Shown in pieces: positions 27,370 to 36,454 of a stretch of DNA of 64,000 bases. The stretch comes from Bradyrhizobium sp. KBS0727. Lineage in GTDB: Bacteria; Pseudomonadota; Alphaproteobacteria; Rhizobiales; Xanthobacteraceae. The notes beneath the pieces are model-generated. The model searched no databases. It was not told the origin of the DNA and worked only from the letters and a program-made list of their open reading frames with translations. Location: NCBI RefSeq assembly GCF_005937885.2, contig NZ_CP042176.1, positions 2,475,501-2,539,500 on the forward strand, in the 5' to 3' direction. The position numbers were made by a program, and so were the translations under genes. How positions within the stretch are numbered: the first letter of the stretch is position 1; each line of letters starts with the position of its first letter.

Positions 27370-27832
27370 AATCATGGTCCGGATGCTGGTGGCTGACGAT
27401 GCCGCCGAGCTTTTCCGCGCCGTAATTCTGCAGCGTGGTCTGGCTCGGCAGGTTGGAGATGCCGACCACCCAGCCGAGCCGGGATTCGGTTCCATACTGC
27501 CGGGTCGGAACCAACTGGTCGGGGCGGTCGAAGGTGCCGGTCATGATTTCGATCCGGGGGCCGCCGATACGGCGGAAGCTCAGGGGCGTGCCGCAGGCGC
27601 CACAGAAATCTCGCTCGGCGATCGAGGAGGATTTGAACGCGGCCGGCTGGCCGCGGGTCCAGGCGAAATCGGTATGTTCGATATCGGCAAACGAAGCGAA
27701 TGGCGCGCCCGAGGCTTTCTGGCACATCCGGCAATGGCAGATGCTGATCTTGGCCGGCAGGCCTGACACGGCAAAGCGGATCGCGCCGCACTGGCAGCCG
27801 CCGGTCAGAACGGTTTTGCTTGCCTCCGTCAT
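27368..27832 (-). CDS. GFA family (glutathione-dependent formaldehyde-activating-like) protein
   Basis: 154 residues. The zinc-binding cysteines of the family are present: Cys13 and Cys15 (GGCQCG), Cys32, Cys34 and Cys37 (ICHCRMC), Cys77 and Cys80 (FCGACGTPL). The family includes glutathione-formaldehyde adduct enzymes and CENP-V-like proteins, but most members are uncharacterised. Its ATG lies 2 bases after the mutase small-subunit stop, so it is co-transcribed with the mutase genes. Confidence 0.85.
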   Translation of the reverse strand: MTEASKTVLTGGCQCGAIRFAVSGLPAKISICHCRMCQKASGAPFASFADIEHTDFAWTRGQPAAFKSSSIAERDFCGACGTPLSFRRIGGPRIEIMTGTFDRPDQLVPTRQYGTESRLGWVVGISNLPSQTTLQNYGAEKLGGIVSHQHPDHD

Positions 27833-27834
27833 GT

Positions 27835-29700
27835 TCACTCCATCCGCTGCCAGGCACCCTTCAGCATCGCCAGCGCATCGCCGCCGGCGAAGATGAAATC
27901 GCCGACGCCGGCGCCGCGCAGCGCGGCCTCCTGCTCGCCGGGGCGCCCTGCCAGATAGATATGCCTGGCGCCGGCCGCTTGAAGGGCCTTGGCGGCGGCG
28001 ACAGCGTGCCCGGCGTAGACCTTGTCGGACGAACACAGGCACGCCGTGGTCGCACCGGAGGCCCTGAACGCCGCGGCGAGGGCCGCCGGATCGGCAAAGC
28101 CCTCGGTGTCGAGCGCCTCGATGCCGCCGGTCTCAAAAAAGCTCTTGGCAAAGGCGGCGCGCGCGGTGAAGTCGGCAGCCGTGCCGAGATTGGCGAGGAA
28201 TATTTTGGGCCGTGCGCCGGTGGCCTTGAGCTTCGTGTCCGACTTGTCGCGCAAGGCTTCGAACGGCGCCGCCAGCCGCATCGGCGGCAGCCCGTCGAAC
28301 TTGATTTTCGCCTCGCCATAGGGCGGCAGCACGATCGGCCTCGCCTCGAGCACCGCGACATCGGCTTCATGCAGGTTCGGGAATTCGCTAGCGCCGGTCA
28401 GCACGTCGCGTCGCTTGGCAATATTGGCCTCGCGCACCGTCCGCGTCGCGGCGACCTTGCGCTGGAGCAGGCCTTGTTCGAGCGACGCGAACAGGCCGCC
28501 GGCCTTTTCGATCTCCTGGAACAGCGACCAGGCGGCTTCGCAAAGCTGCTTCGTCAGCGTTTCGATGCCGCCGGAACCGGCGGCGGGATCGGAGACCTTG
28601 GCGAGGTTGGATTCCTCCAGCAGCACCAGTTGGGTGTTGCGCGCGGCGCGGCGGGCGAACGGGTCGGGCAGGCCGAGCGCCAGCGTATGCGGCAATACGG
28701 TGATGGCGTTGGCGCCGCCGAGCCCGGCGGAGAAGGTCGCCATCGTCGCGCGCAGCATGTTCACGTAGGGATCGCGTTGCGTCAGCATCCGCCATGCGGT
28801 GTCGGCGGCAACGAACAGCGGCTTGGGCGCAAGGCCGCAGGCCGCTTCGATCCGCGCCCACAGCAACCGCAGCGCGCGGAATTTCGCCAGCGTCAGGAAT
28901 TGATCGGCGTCCGCGGCAAGCCGCGCATAGACCATGCCTTGCGCATCTTCCAGCGGCACGCCGGAGGCTTCGAGCGCGCGCAGATAGGCGACGCCGGACG
29001 CGAGCACGAAGGCCAGCTCCTGCACTTCCGATCCGCCGGCGTTGTGGATCACCCGCCCGTCGGCGACAACGAACGGACCCTTGAAGCCCATTGCGGCAAG
29101 GCCGCGGACGGCGTTCGTCAACGCCGGCACGATCTCGGCCCAGGTGAAGGGGCTGCGGCCCCATGCCGCGGCGGCCCCGAGCGGGTCGAGGCCGAAGCGG
29201 ATATTGCAGGCCGCGGGATCGAGGCCCTTGCGCTTGATATATTCGGCGACGTGGATGGCCGCCATCCGCGACTGCGGACCGACCTGAAGTTCGATGCCGA
29301 TGCCGGCATCAAGAAAGACGCCGTCGAGCACCTGTTCGACGGCTTCCGCCGTCGGCTCCAGTCCGAAGCCATGGGCGCCGTTGGAGCCGGCGAACACCAG
29401 CGCAAGCCCGGTGGCGCCGTTCTCCAGATCGTGCAGCGCCTGTGCATTGGCCGCCTTGGCATCGGGATGATCGATCCGCTGCAGGATCTGCCAGGGCGCG
29501 GCGGCTGCGCGGCCGGCGACCGGCGCGGCACCTTCCGCGCGGCGATAGATCGGATCGATCTTCAATCCGTCGGAGGTCTTGCTGACAAGTTTCTCGAACG
29601 GCGCGCCCTTCAGCACCCCGTCGACCAGCTTGCGCCAGTCGTCGTAGCTTGCCGGGGCAAAATCCGCGGCCAATTTCAGCTCATCTGTCGTGGTGGTCAT
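27835..29700 (-). CDS. Methylmalonyl-CoA mutase, small subunit
   Basis: 621 residues from the ATG at 29700 (an ATG at 29709, closer to an AGGGA site, is equally possible). It has the mutase barrel fold (DPLGAAAAWGRSPFTWAEIV, VADGRVIHNAGGSEVQELAF, LLEESNLAKVSDPAAGSGGIE). The C-terminal cobalamin-type domain lacks the DxHxxG ligand motif (the site reads FLANLGTAADFTA), as expected for the non-catalytic partner of the heterodimer. It heads the operon with the GFA gene and scpA. Confidence 0.93.
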   Translation of the reverse strand: MTTTTDELKLAADFAPASYDDWRKLVDGVLKGAPFEKLVSKTSDGLKIDPIYRRAEGAAPVAGRAAAAPWQILQRIDHPDAKAANAQALHDLENGATGLALVFAGSNGAHGFGLEPTAEAVEQVLDGVFLDAGIGIELQVGPQSRMAAIHVAEYIKRKGLDPAACNIRFGLDPLGAAAAWGRSPFTWAEIVPALTNAVRGLAAMGFKGPFVVADGRVIHNAGGSEVQELAFVLASGVAYLRALEASGVPLEDAQGMVYARLAADADQFLTLAKFRALRLLWARIEAACGLAPKPLFVAADTAWRMLTQRDPYVNMLRATMATFSAGLGGANAITVLPHTLALGLPDPFARRAARNTQLVLLEESNLAKVSDPAAGSGGIETLTKQLCEAAWSLFQEIEKAGGLFASLEQGLLQRKVAATRTVREANIAKRRDVLTGASEFPNLHEADVAVLEARPIVLPPYGEAKIKFDGLPPMRLAAPFEALRDKSDTKLKATGARPKIFLANLGTAADFTARAAFAKSFFETGGIEALDTEGFADPAALAAAFRASGATTACLCSSDKVYAGHAVAAAKALQAAGARHIYLAGRPGEQEAALRGAGVGDFIFAGGDALAMLKGAWQRME

Positions 29701-29784
29701 TAGGCCCATCGTTCCCTGGATCGCTTCTTGTGTTGGGCCGGAAATTGCCACGGGGCGGTCGCCAAGCCAAACGGTTGTTTTGGG

Positions 29785-30276
29785 TCAATCGAGGTCCGGT
29801 AACCGCTGGATACCTTCGGTCGAAAGCCCCGCCAATGCCTCCGCCACGCGGCGTCCCGCAATGACACGGTCGGGCACAATCTCGGCGAGCGGCACCAGCA
29901 CGAAGGCGCGCTCGAACAGCCGTGGATGCGGCAGTGTCAGCTCGGGTTTATCGATTTTGACATCGTCATAGGCGATCAGATCGAGGTCCAGGGTGCGCGG
30001 ACCCCAATGCCGCTCATGGGCGCGGTCGCGGCCGAATTTCTTCTCGATCTTGTGCAGCGTGAACAGTAGCGCGTGCGGGTCGAGGCTGGTGTCGATCCGG
30101 ATGCAGGCATTGACAAAGGGATCCTGCGCCTCGTCGCCCCAGGGCGGCGTGGTGTAGTCCGACGACCGCGCCAGCAGGGCTGCCTGTGTCATGCCGCAGA
30201 TATTTGAAATCGCCTTGCCGAATGTCACGCGGACGTCGCCGACATTGCCGCCGAGCGCGATCAGCACATCCGCCAT
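29785..30276 (-). CDS. folK: 2-amino-4-hydroxy-6-hydroxymethyldihydropteridine pyrophosphokinase
   Basis: 163 residues. Transfers pyrophosphate from ATP to the pterin in folate synthesis. Signatures are ALGGNVGD near the start, the pterin/ATP region PPWGDEAQDPFVNA, and the HPPK motif RHWGPRTLDLDLI, then LPHPRLFERAFVLVPL. It starts one base after folB ends and is the last gene of folP-folB-folK. Confidence 0.96.
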   Translation of the reverse strand: MADVLIALGGNVGDVRVTFGKAISNICGMTQAALLARSSDYTTPPWGDEAQDPFVNACIRIDTSLDPHALLFTLHKIEKKFGRDRAHERHWGPRTLDLDLIAYDDVKIDKPELTLPHPRLFERAFVLVPLAEIVPDRVIAGRRVAEALAGLSTEGIQRLPDLD

Positions 30277-30277
30277 G

Positions 30278-30649
30278 TCAGGGCGCTTGCCGCGTGCGGG
30301 TCAGCACCACGCCGACATCCTCGAAGATCGCGGCGATCGGCGCGTGCGGCTTGTGCACGGTGACCTTGACTGCGCTGACGCGCGGAAATGCCGCCAGCAC
30401 CGCTTCGGCGACGGCGCCGGCTGCGCGCTCCAAGAGCTTGTAGTTGGTATTCTTGAAGGCCGCCGTCGCGGTCGCGACCACGTTGGAATAGGACACGGTG
30501 TCGGCAAGGCGATCGGTGTGCGAAGACTCCGACAGATCGGCGGCGAGCTCGAGATCGATCACGAAGCGCTGGCCGACTTCAGTCTCATGTTCCATCACGC
30601 CATGGCGGGCATGAATCACGACGCCGGTGATGAAGATCGTATCGGTCAT
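30278..30649 (-). CDS. folB: Dihydroneopterin aldolase
   Basis: 123 residues, normal length. Cleaves dihydroneopterin to hydroxymethyl-dihydropterin and glycolaldehyde. FITGVVIHARHGVMEHE at the N-terminus, TVSYSNVV in the middle, LLERAAGAVAEAVL with the conserved Glu and VTVHKPHAPI with the conserved Lys identify it. It overlaps the folP stop (ATGA), so it is coupled to folP. Confidence 0.96.
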   Translation of the reverse strand: MTDTIFITGVVIHARHGVMEHETEVGQRFVIDLELAADLSESSHTDRLADTVSYSNVVATATAAFKNTNYKLLERAAGAVAEAVLAAFPRVSAVKVTVHKPHAPIAAIFEDVGVVLTRTRQAP

Positions 30650-31524
30650 TTCGGCTTTCCGAGCTCCCTGATGGCCGCCGCGACGCGCAGCGCCTGGACG
30701 GTTTCCGCGACGTCATGGGCCCGGATGATCTGCGCCCCGTTCTGGGCCGCCACCAGATGCGCGGCAATCGAACCGCCGAGCCGCTGGTGCGGCTCCGATG
30801 GCGTCACGGTACTGATGAAGCGCTTGCGCGAAGCCCCGACCAGCAGCGGGCGACCCAGCGAAGCGAATTCATCGAGCCGCGCCAGCACCGTCATGCTCTG
30901 CTCCGGCGTCTTGCCGAAGCCGATGCCGGGGTCGAGCACGATGTTGTCAGGCGAAATCCCGGCCTTGGCGGCTGTCTCGAGCGAGCGGGCGAAGAAGTCC
31001 AGGACATCCTTCATGATGTCGATGGCGGGATCGGCGCGGTCGCGGTTGTGCATGATGATCACGGGCACCTGGCGCGCCGCGACCAGTGCGGCCATGCCAG
31101 GATCGCGCTGCAGGCCCCACACGTCGTTGGCAATGCGCGCGCCCTGGTCGAGCGCCCAGGCCACGACCGATGACTTCATGCTGTCGATCGATACGGGGAC
31201 GCCGAGGGCAACGACCTCGGGCAGTACCTCGCGCAGGCGATCCAGCTCTTCCTCGGCGCTGATCGGCTCCGAGCCATAGGGCCTGGTGGATTCCGCGCCG
31301 ATGTCGATGATGTCGGCGCCGTCGGCTGCCATCTTCCGGGCTTGCGCCAGCGCGCGCTCGGGGGCCGTGAACTGGCCGCCATCCGAGAACGAGTCCGGCG
31401 TCACATTCAATACGCCCATCACGGCCGGATATGACCGGGACGGCAGCGCCGCCAGCACGGAATGACTGGACGGGCCGGCCGCCGCGTTCGGCTCCCTGGC
31501 GGGTCTGGAAATGGTTGCGATCAT
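30646..31524 (-). CDS. folP: Dihydropteroate synthase
   Basis: 292 residues from the ATG at 31524; the longer upstream frame is Arg/Pro-rich and unlikely. Condenses the pterin pyrophosphate with p-aminobenzoate; target of sulfonamides. Motifs are VMGVLNVTPDSFSDGG, DIIDIGAESTRPY, VSIDSMKSSVV, IVLDPGIGFGKT and LVGASRKRFI. First gene of the folate operon folP-folB-folK. About 270 bases upstream contain no gene. Confidence 0.96.
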   Translation of the reverse strand: MIATISRPAREPNAAAGPSSHSVLAALPSRSYPAVMGVLNVTPDSFSDGGQFTAPERALAQARKMAADGADIIDIGAESTRPYGSEPISAEEELDRLREVLPEVVALGVPVSIDSMKSSVVAWALDQGARIANDVWGLQRDPGMAALVAARQVPVIIMHNRDRADPAIDIMKDVLDFFARSLETAAKAGISPDNIVLDPGIGFGKTPEQSMTVLARLDEFASLGRPLLVGASRKRFISTVTPSEPHQRLGGSIAAHLVAAQNGAQIIRAHDVAETVQALRVAAAIRELGKPK

Positions 31525-31798
31525 GCGGTCGCTTTGCGCGGTCCGCGTGGGTGAGTCAAGGCAGAGAGGGGGCCGCAGGCGCGACTCGCGCGGCCGCGCA
31601 ACATGTCGCGAAGGGCCAGAAGGCGCCTTTCGCGAGAGGGTGAGCCTGTTAAAAATTCTCAATTTTCACATTATTCGACTGAAACCCCGTTGTGACGCGT
31701 CAGACCGGGCATTCGATCAATGAACGAAGCGAGGCGCAGGAAACGTCGACCGCAATTTCGGTTCCACAAAGCGTTGCTTTCAATTCACTTGGGTTGAG

Positions 31799-32698
31799 TT
31801 ACATGAAGCCCGGATTGCGCGGCAAATAGCTGGCCCAATCTCCGAATGCTTGCGTCGACATCAGCAACATTGGGTAGGTTATGCGCATCCCGTGGTCCAT
31901 CGCCGTCTTAAGTGCCGGCTCGCTCGGGCCCGACACGAAAGCCGAAACGGTTGGAGAATTGCTCCGTGCCGCGAACGATAATGCCGTAGCAAACGCGGGG
32001 CCCACCAAGTCTGGCCGACGAACGGCAAGCGGGCCAATGTGTCCATTGGAAATATACGTATACCCTACGCACTCACTGCCGTCGTGGATGGTGAACCCGC
32101 TCGTTGCGCTGTCGCCCATGAGATATCGGTGGTGCTTCTCTCTGGATACGCTGAGAGCGCTCGCATCGATGACTGCCAGTTCATCGAACTTGGCGGCCTT
32201 GGCCGTCAGAGGTTCAAGATGAAGCCGCGGCTCAGCCACGCGGGACGCCAGACGGTCACGAACCACGCTGACCATGTAGATCGGACAGCGCGGGAATAGT
32301 CCACGGCTGATGTAGAGGCCCTGAGACACGTTGTTGAATGCAAATGTGATCAGCGCTTTGACGGATGCTCCGCGTATTTGCGCGTGAGCGAACGCCTTAC
32401 CTAAAAGCTGATTGCCGATGCCATCGCTCTGGCGATCGGGCGACACGAACAGCTGCGCCAGGAACCAAAGTTCACCGCAAACCCAACTCCACGCGAAGCC
32501 GATGATTTCTCCGTCGTCATCGGCGACCCATAAACCCTCAGAATCGTCCCTTAGCGAGAATGCTTGAAAATTCGGGAGATGAGAAGATGCCATCTTTCCG
32601 AAGCCTCGCCGCGCGGTGAGCTCATTGATGCTGGCGACAACGATTTCGTCGGCTCGCTCCAAGTCATCCATGCCAGCGGGTCGGCACACGATAGGCAT
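31799..32698 (-). CDS. Tandem GNAT-family acetyltransferase-like protein
   Basis: 299 residues from the ATG at 32698, which has a perfect GGAGG 8 bases upstream; the earlier ATG is not needed. The first GNAT domain (about 1-150) has GEIIGFAWSWVCGELWFLAQLFV, then DGIGNQLLGKAFAHAQ as the acetyl-CoA loop. The second domain (about 160-299) is more divergent (CVGYTYISNGHIGPLAVR). It probably N-acetylates an amine; substrate unknown. GC content drops compared with the folate genes, marking the start of a more mosaic stretch. Confidence 0.75.
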   Translation of the reverse strand: MPIVCRPAGMDDLERADEIVVASINELTARRGFGKMASSHLPNFQAFSLRDDSEGLWVADDDGEIIGFAWSWVCGELWFLAQLFVSPDRQSDGIGNQLLGKAFAHAQIRGASVKALITFAFNNVSQGLYISRGLFPRCPIYMVSVVRDRLASRVAEPRLHLEPLTAKAAKFDELAVIDASALSVSREKHHRYLMGDSATSGFTIHDGSECVGYTYISNGHIGPLAVRRPDLVGPAFATALSFAARSNSPTVSAFVSGPSEPALKTAMDHGMRITYPMLLMSTQAFGDWASYLPRNPGFM

Positions 32699-32809
32699 CT
32701 TCAAGTCCTCCAAATCTGCACGCCGACCAACAGATACGAGTGGCAGTGTTTGGGCCATCCGCTCACATCTGCATCGGCATGAAAAAGACAGAATAGCCTC
32801 TGTTCGTAA

Positions 32810-34186
32810 TCAGGCCCGCGGTAGGATGTTTTGGTTCATTCGGAAGAAGTTCTTCGGATCGTATTTGGCCTTGATCCGCTGAAGACGCCGGTAGTTGGGA
32901 CCATATGCGGCAGCGACGGAATCGCCCATCTCGTCATCGTCGAGATAGTTGACATACCGGCCGGCGGCGAAGAAGGGCCGCATTCTTTCGTAAGTTTCAC
33001 GTGCCCAGGCGATGCAGCGGCTCGTGTCGCTCGGGTGCATCCATTGCGCGAGTATCAAGAAATTGTAGCCCTGTTGCCGATGCGGAAAAGCCGTATCAAC
33101 TGCGGCGACACGGGTCGCGGCGCCGTGGATGTGTTCAAGGAGCAGCTGCCCCATGGGGGTCGGGCAGTGCGCGAAACATTCGATCATGGTCGCAATCGCA
33201 GCATCACTCAGCTCCATGAGGAAGTTCGATTTCCAATAGTTGAGGGCGCCTCTGGGGTAGTTGGCGTCAAGCATACTGTTGAGCTGGCAATAGAGCATCG
33301 GCCCGACTGCGTCCAAGATCGGAGCCCCGAACTTTTTCAGAGGCGACATGGCTCGTTCGGCATCCGCCGCCAGGCCGCAGTGGCAGGTGACCAAAACGGC
33401 CACCTCTGTGCCGGACCCGTCGGGGGCATGGGTCAGGGATGCAAAAAGCGTGTGTTCGTCCACCAGCGACTGCGTGCTGGCCCGGAAAAATTCGAGGACG
33501 TCACGGGAGCGTTCGATGGGGTGGATGATGGGGCCGCCGGTGACGATTGGCCCTACTGTATGAAGGTCGTATTCGAGAGTGGTGGCGATCCCGAAGTTTC
33601 CGCCGCCGCCGCGGATGGCCCAGAACAGATCGGGCTCCTCTTGCTTGCTGGCGCGCAAAACCTTGCCATCAGCGGTGACGAGTTCGACAGCCCGCAAATT
33701 ATCCAGTGCTAGGCCGTACTTGCCCATCAGCCAGCCCAGTCCTCCGCCGAGGGTTAGTCCGGCAATCCCCGTGGTCGAGACCACACCACCGGTAACCGCG
33801 AGGCCGTGAAGTTGCGTCTCGCGATTGACCTCGCCCCAAGTGACCCCGCCCTGCGCCCGTACGATTTTGCCAACAGCATCGACGTGGACGCCCTTCATTG
33901 GGGACAGGTCGATCATTATCCCGCCGTCGATGGTCGCGCGTCCTGCCACATTATGGCCGCCGCCGCGAACCGCGACCTCGAGGCCGAGCTTGGTCGCAAG
34001 AGCGACGGCATCCACGACGTCGGCTACGCTGCGGCATCTGGCAATCAATGCTGGCCGTTTGTCGACCAGCCCGTTGTGGACCTTTCTCGCCTCCTCGTAG
34101 CCCTCGTCCGTTGGCTTGAGGAGTTGTCCTCCGAAGGAAGCGCTAAGGTCGGCGGCAGCGCCGGCGACAGATGCGATGGACGACAT
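32810..34186 (-). CDS. FAD-binding oxidoreductase, berberine-bridge-like (BBE)
   Basis: 458 residues. A PCMH-type FAD domain contains RGGGHNVAGRATIDGG, whose His normally carries covalent FAD, then GGVTWGEVNRETQLHGL and TLGGGLGWLMGKYGLALDN. No second cysteine linkage site is seen, so a single attachment is likely. The C-terminal BBE segment is NYRRLQRIKAKYDPKNFFRMNQNI. No signal peptide. It oxidises an unknown alcohol or sugar-like substrate. GAGGAG precedes the ATG. Divergent from a LysR regulator that probably controls it. Confidence 0.88.
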   Translation of the reverse strand: MSSIASVAGAAADLSASFGGQLLKPTDEGYEEARKVHNGLVDKRPALIARCRSVADVVDAVALATKLGLEVAVRGGGHNVAGRATIDGGIMIDLSPMKGVHVDAVGKIVRAQGGVTWGEVNRETQLHGLAVTGGVVSTTGIAGLTLGGGLGWLMGKYGLALDNLRAVELVTADGKVLRASKQEEPDLFWAIRGGGGNFGIATTLEYDLHTVGPIVTGGPIIHPIERSRDVLEFFRASTQSLVDEHTLFASLTHAPDGSGTEVAVLVTCHCGLAADAERAMSPLKKFGAPILDAVGPMLYCQLNSMLDANYPRGALNYWKSNFLMELSDAAIATMIECFAHCPTPMGQLLLEHIHGAATRVAAVDTAFPHRQQGYNFLILAQWMHPSDTSRCIAWARETYERMRPFFAAGRYVNYLDDDEMGDSVAAAYGPNYRRLQRIKAKYDPKNFFRMNQNILPRA

Positions 34187-34244
34187 GACACGGTCTCCTC
34201 AATGCAACCCGCTATATCTTCAATCGGGCGCAGTCTCGGAGCAA

Positions 34245-34281
34245 ACCTGAAGAATTCAGGTGACGATGAATTAATTTCATC
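34245..34281. promoter_or_regulatory. Two palindromes in the oxidase/LysR divergent promoter
   Basis: ACCTGAA-GAA-TTCAGGT (34245-34261, perfect 7-base arms) is followed at once by GATGAA-TTAAT-TTCATC (34265-34281, perfect 6-base arms). TTCA...TGAA spacing across the pair fits LysR-type T-N11-A sites. They end 12 bases before the LysR start codon, so binding could repress the regulator itself and act on the oxidase. Confidence 0.6.
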
Positions 34282-34293
34282 TAGACTGGCCGC

Positions 34294-35202
34294 ATGCACA
34301 AGCTGCCGCCCCTGATCGAGCTCCGCGCTTTTGAGGCTGCCGCTCGTCATCTGAGCTTCAAGAAGGCCGCGGCAGAACTCGGCGTGACGCCGACGGCGAT
34401 CAGCCACCAGATAGGGTTGCTTGAACAGTATTGTGGCCGCGCCCTGTTCCGCCGCAGACCGCGGCCTCTTTCGCTGACAGATGCCGGAGCGCGGCTGTTC
34501 CCCGCCATTCGCGGTGGGCTTGAGGTGTTCGCCGCTGCAATCGCGGCGCTCAAGCAGGATAGCGACCAACAGCCTCTTCGGGTGACGACAACGAACGCTT
34601 TCGCCAGCCTCTGGCTCGTGCCCCGCCTGCCCGCGTGGCGGAAGTTGCATCCCGACGTGCCGCTGGAAGTCATTGGCACGGACACCGTGCTCGATCTGCA
34701 AGCCGGCGACGGCGATGTCGCCATTCGTTATGCGACCAGCCGAGTGGTGCCGACGGACGGGCTCGTCGATGATCTCTTCAGCGATACATTCTGGGCCGTC
34801 TGCAACCCGCGTTTGCTTTCAACAGGCCGCCTGAAGAAGCCGGTTGACCTCGTAAACCACGTTCTGATCCACTCCTATTGGTCGCCGGCCGATCATGAGC
34901 CGCCGACATGGCAGAGATGGCTTGCCGCGGCTCAGCGCAGGTGGCGCGAAGTGCCCCAATTCAAGGACATGCAGCACTTGAGTTTCCGGGAAGAACTGCA
35001 CGCCATCGAGGCGGTGATCGCCGGGCAGGGAGTCGGGATTTTCAGTGATGTGCTCGTGGCACACGAACTCGCCGCCGGTACGCTCGTGAAAGCGTTCAAG
35101 CTGAGCTTGTCTGGCTATAGCTTCCATGTGGTCCGTAGGCTGAGCCATCCGCGCGCCAGGACCATCCGAGCCTTCTCGGAGTGGTTGCAGTCAGCTGCTT
35201 AA
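34294..35202 (+). CDS. LysR family transcriptional regulator, GcvA-like
   Basis: 302 residues. The N-terminal winged helix (LIELRAFEAAARHLSFKKAA, then ELGVTPTAISHQIGLLEQY) is followed by the two-lobed effector domain (LRVTTTNAFASLWLVPRLPAW, GDGDVAIRYATSR). The variant TAISHQI and DVAIRY place it nearer the GcvA/AmpR group. It is divergent from the BBE-type oxidase with 107 bases between, containing two palindromes; control of that gene is the simplest reading. Confidence 0.9.
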   Translation: MHKLPPLIELRAFEAAARHLSFKKAAAELGVTPTAISHQIGLLEQYCGRALFRRRPRPLSLTDAGARLFPAIRGGLEVFAAAIAALKQDSDQQPLRVTTTNAFASLWLVPRLPAWRKLHPDVPLEVIGTDTVLDLQAGDGDVAIRYATSRVVPTDGLVDDLFSDTFWAVCNPRLLSTGRLKKPVDLVNHVLIHSYWSPADHEPPTWQRWLAAAQRRWREVPQFKDMQHLSFREELHAIEAVIAGQGVGIFSDVLVAHELAAGTLVKAFKLSLSGYSFHVVRRLSHPRARTIRAFSEWLQSAA

Positions 35203-35283
35203 TCTGTCTCTCTTGGGCGTTCGCAATATCCACCTGGGTCATTTTTGACGGATTGGCTGGCTGCGAGCTAAGGAGTCCGCGCT

Positions 35284-35691
35284 CTAGTAGCTGATTTTCG
35301 GTGCAAGCCTGCGCGCCTGCTCGATCAGCTGCTCGACTGATCTTTCCGAGGGCAGAACGCGGACCAGCCGGCGCTTGGTGTTGACGTCCTTGATGTTCTG
35401 GGCCAGTCGCGCCGGATTGCGGAGCGCGAGTTCACGCACGGTGGTGACGCCGGCCGCGCGCACCAGCCCGACCTTGGCCTTGCCCATCCCGGGAATGCGC
35501 ATGTAGTCGGAGAAATTGGCCCATTCGAGCAGTTGCTGCTCGCTGATTCCGGTCTTGGTGGCGAGCGCCTTGCGTCCCTTGACGGTGCGGGCGGCCTCCA
35601 GCAGCGCCTCGGTGGTGCGAATGCCGAGCGATTTCAGCTTCGAAGCGGAGTAGGCGCTCAGGCCTTCGATCGCGGAGAGGGGATATGTCAT
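35284..35691 (-). CDS. DUF4332 (helix-hairpin-helix-like) protein
   Basis: 135 residues. IEGLSAYSASKLKSLGIRTTEALLEAA and MRIPGMGKAKVGLVRAAGVTTVRELA are two helix-hairpin-helix-like units typical of DUF4332. The family may bind nucleic acid, but the role is not established. No signal peptide. Confidence 0.75.
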   Translation of the reverse strand: MTYPLSAIEGLSAYSASKLKSLGIRTTEALLEAARTVKGRKALATKTGISEQQLLEWANFSDYMRIPGMGKAKVGLVRAAGVTTVRELALRNPARLAQNIKDVNTKRRLVRVLPSERSVEQLIEQARRLAPKISY

Positions 35692-35745
35692 GATACTCGA
35701 TGCAATAGAATGTGCTGAGGCCGGACCTGCGTCAGGTGGTGTATT

Positions 35746-36111
35746 TCAAGCGAACTGGCTAAGGCCCGGCGTCCCCGAAATGATCTCGCCCATTTTATCC
35801 GCTCCGATTTTGTCGCGGCCAAACCGGAAAAGTTCACGCGCGACGTTCTGAATCTCGTTCATGCCGAGGCCGAGCGCCATCAACCTGGTACCGAGCGCCA
35901 TCAGCCCGCCGCCCATCAACCTGGAGAGGCCGCTGTTGCTGCTTGAGGCCGCGATCGCAGCTTCGGCACCCGGGATCTGGTCAATCAGAGCCTGGACCTT
36001 GTCGGAAGGGCCCTCGTTGCGGAGGAAACCCAGAACGATGCCGATGGTTTTTTCCGCGACAGCGTTGTCAATGCCGGCCTTGGAGGCCAGCGTTCCGATC
36101 AATTCGTCCAT
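35746..36111 (-). CDS. DUF2267/DUF2780-like small protein
   Basis: 121 residues. IGTLASKAGIDNAVAEKTIGIVLGFLR at the N-terminus resembles proteins with DUF2267- or DUF2780-type folds; the middle is a Gly/Met-rich helix (RLMGGGLMALGTRLMALGLGM), the C-terminus charged. No signal peptide or clear membrane segment. It precedes the DUF4332 gene on the same strand by 54 bases. The family call is tentative. Confidence 0.55.
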   Translation of the reverse strand: MDELIGTLASKAGIDNAVAEKTIGIVLGFLRNEGPSDKVQALIDQIPGAEAAIAASSSNSGLSRLMGGGLMALGTRLMALGLGMNEIQNVARELFRFGRDKIGADKMGEIISGTPGLSQFA

Positions 36112-36454
36112 AGTGCCCCGCCCTCAGCCGGTTTTACCGGGTCGTATACTTGTAAATTGATCTTGAGCGTCCACGATGTGAAATACAAGCGATCAGGACA
36201 CACGAAGGCGACTTTCGTTCTAGATCGCGCCGCAGGTGTTGCAGCAATGCAAGAGTGAACGCCGGATTCACGCTATCTTGTCACACCACGCCCCCTCTAT
36301 TTTCCGATCGGCGTCGGAAAAAAGTATGGGTGGCCGCCGTGTTCGGAACAGCCGACGCCGGATCCGGGCATGTCGATGGTTTCAATCGACGGGTGGGATG
36401 CGATATGATTGTGTCCGTTACCGTACCTCCCCCGATGCGCGAAGAGGCGATCTG
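36112..36454. other. Non-coding region upstream of the HerA-like gene
   Basis: About 340 bases between a minus-strand small gene and the HerA-like gene. No coding sequence or repeat is supported; it is a divergent promoter region. Confidence 0.4.

Noticed and set aside
25015..29703. Long plus-strand frames (759 and 627 codons) opposite the mutase genes
   Set aside because: Antisense to clearly identified methylmalonyl-CoA mutase subunits and rich in Arg, Gly and His with no motif.
31740..31775. GGAAC...GTT sequence on the minus strand resembling an EcfG general-stress promoter
   Set aside because: The spacer is too short (15 instead of 16-17) and it would face the folP gene more than 200 bases away; not convincing.
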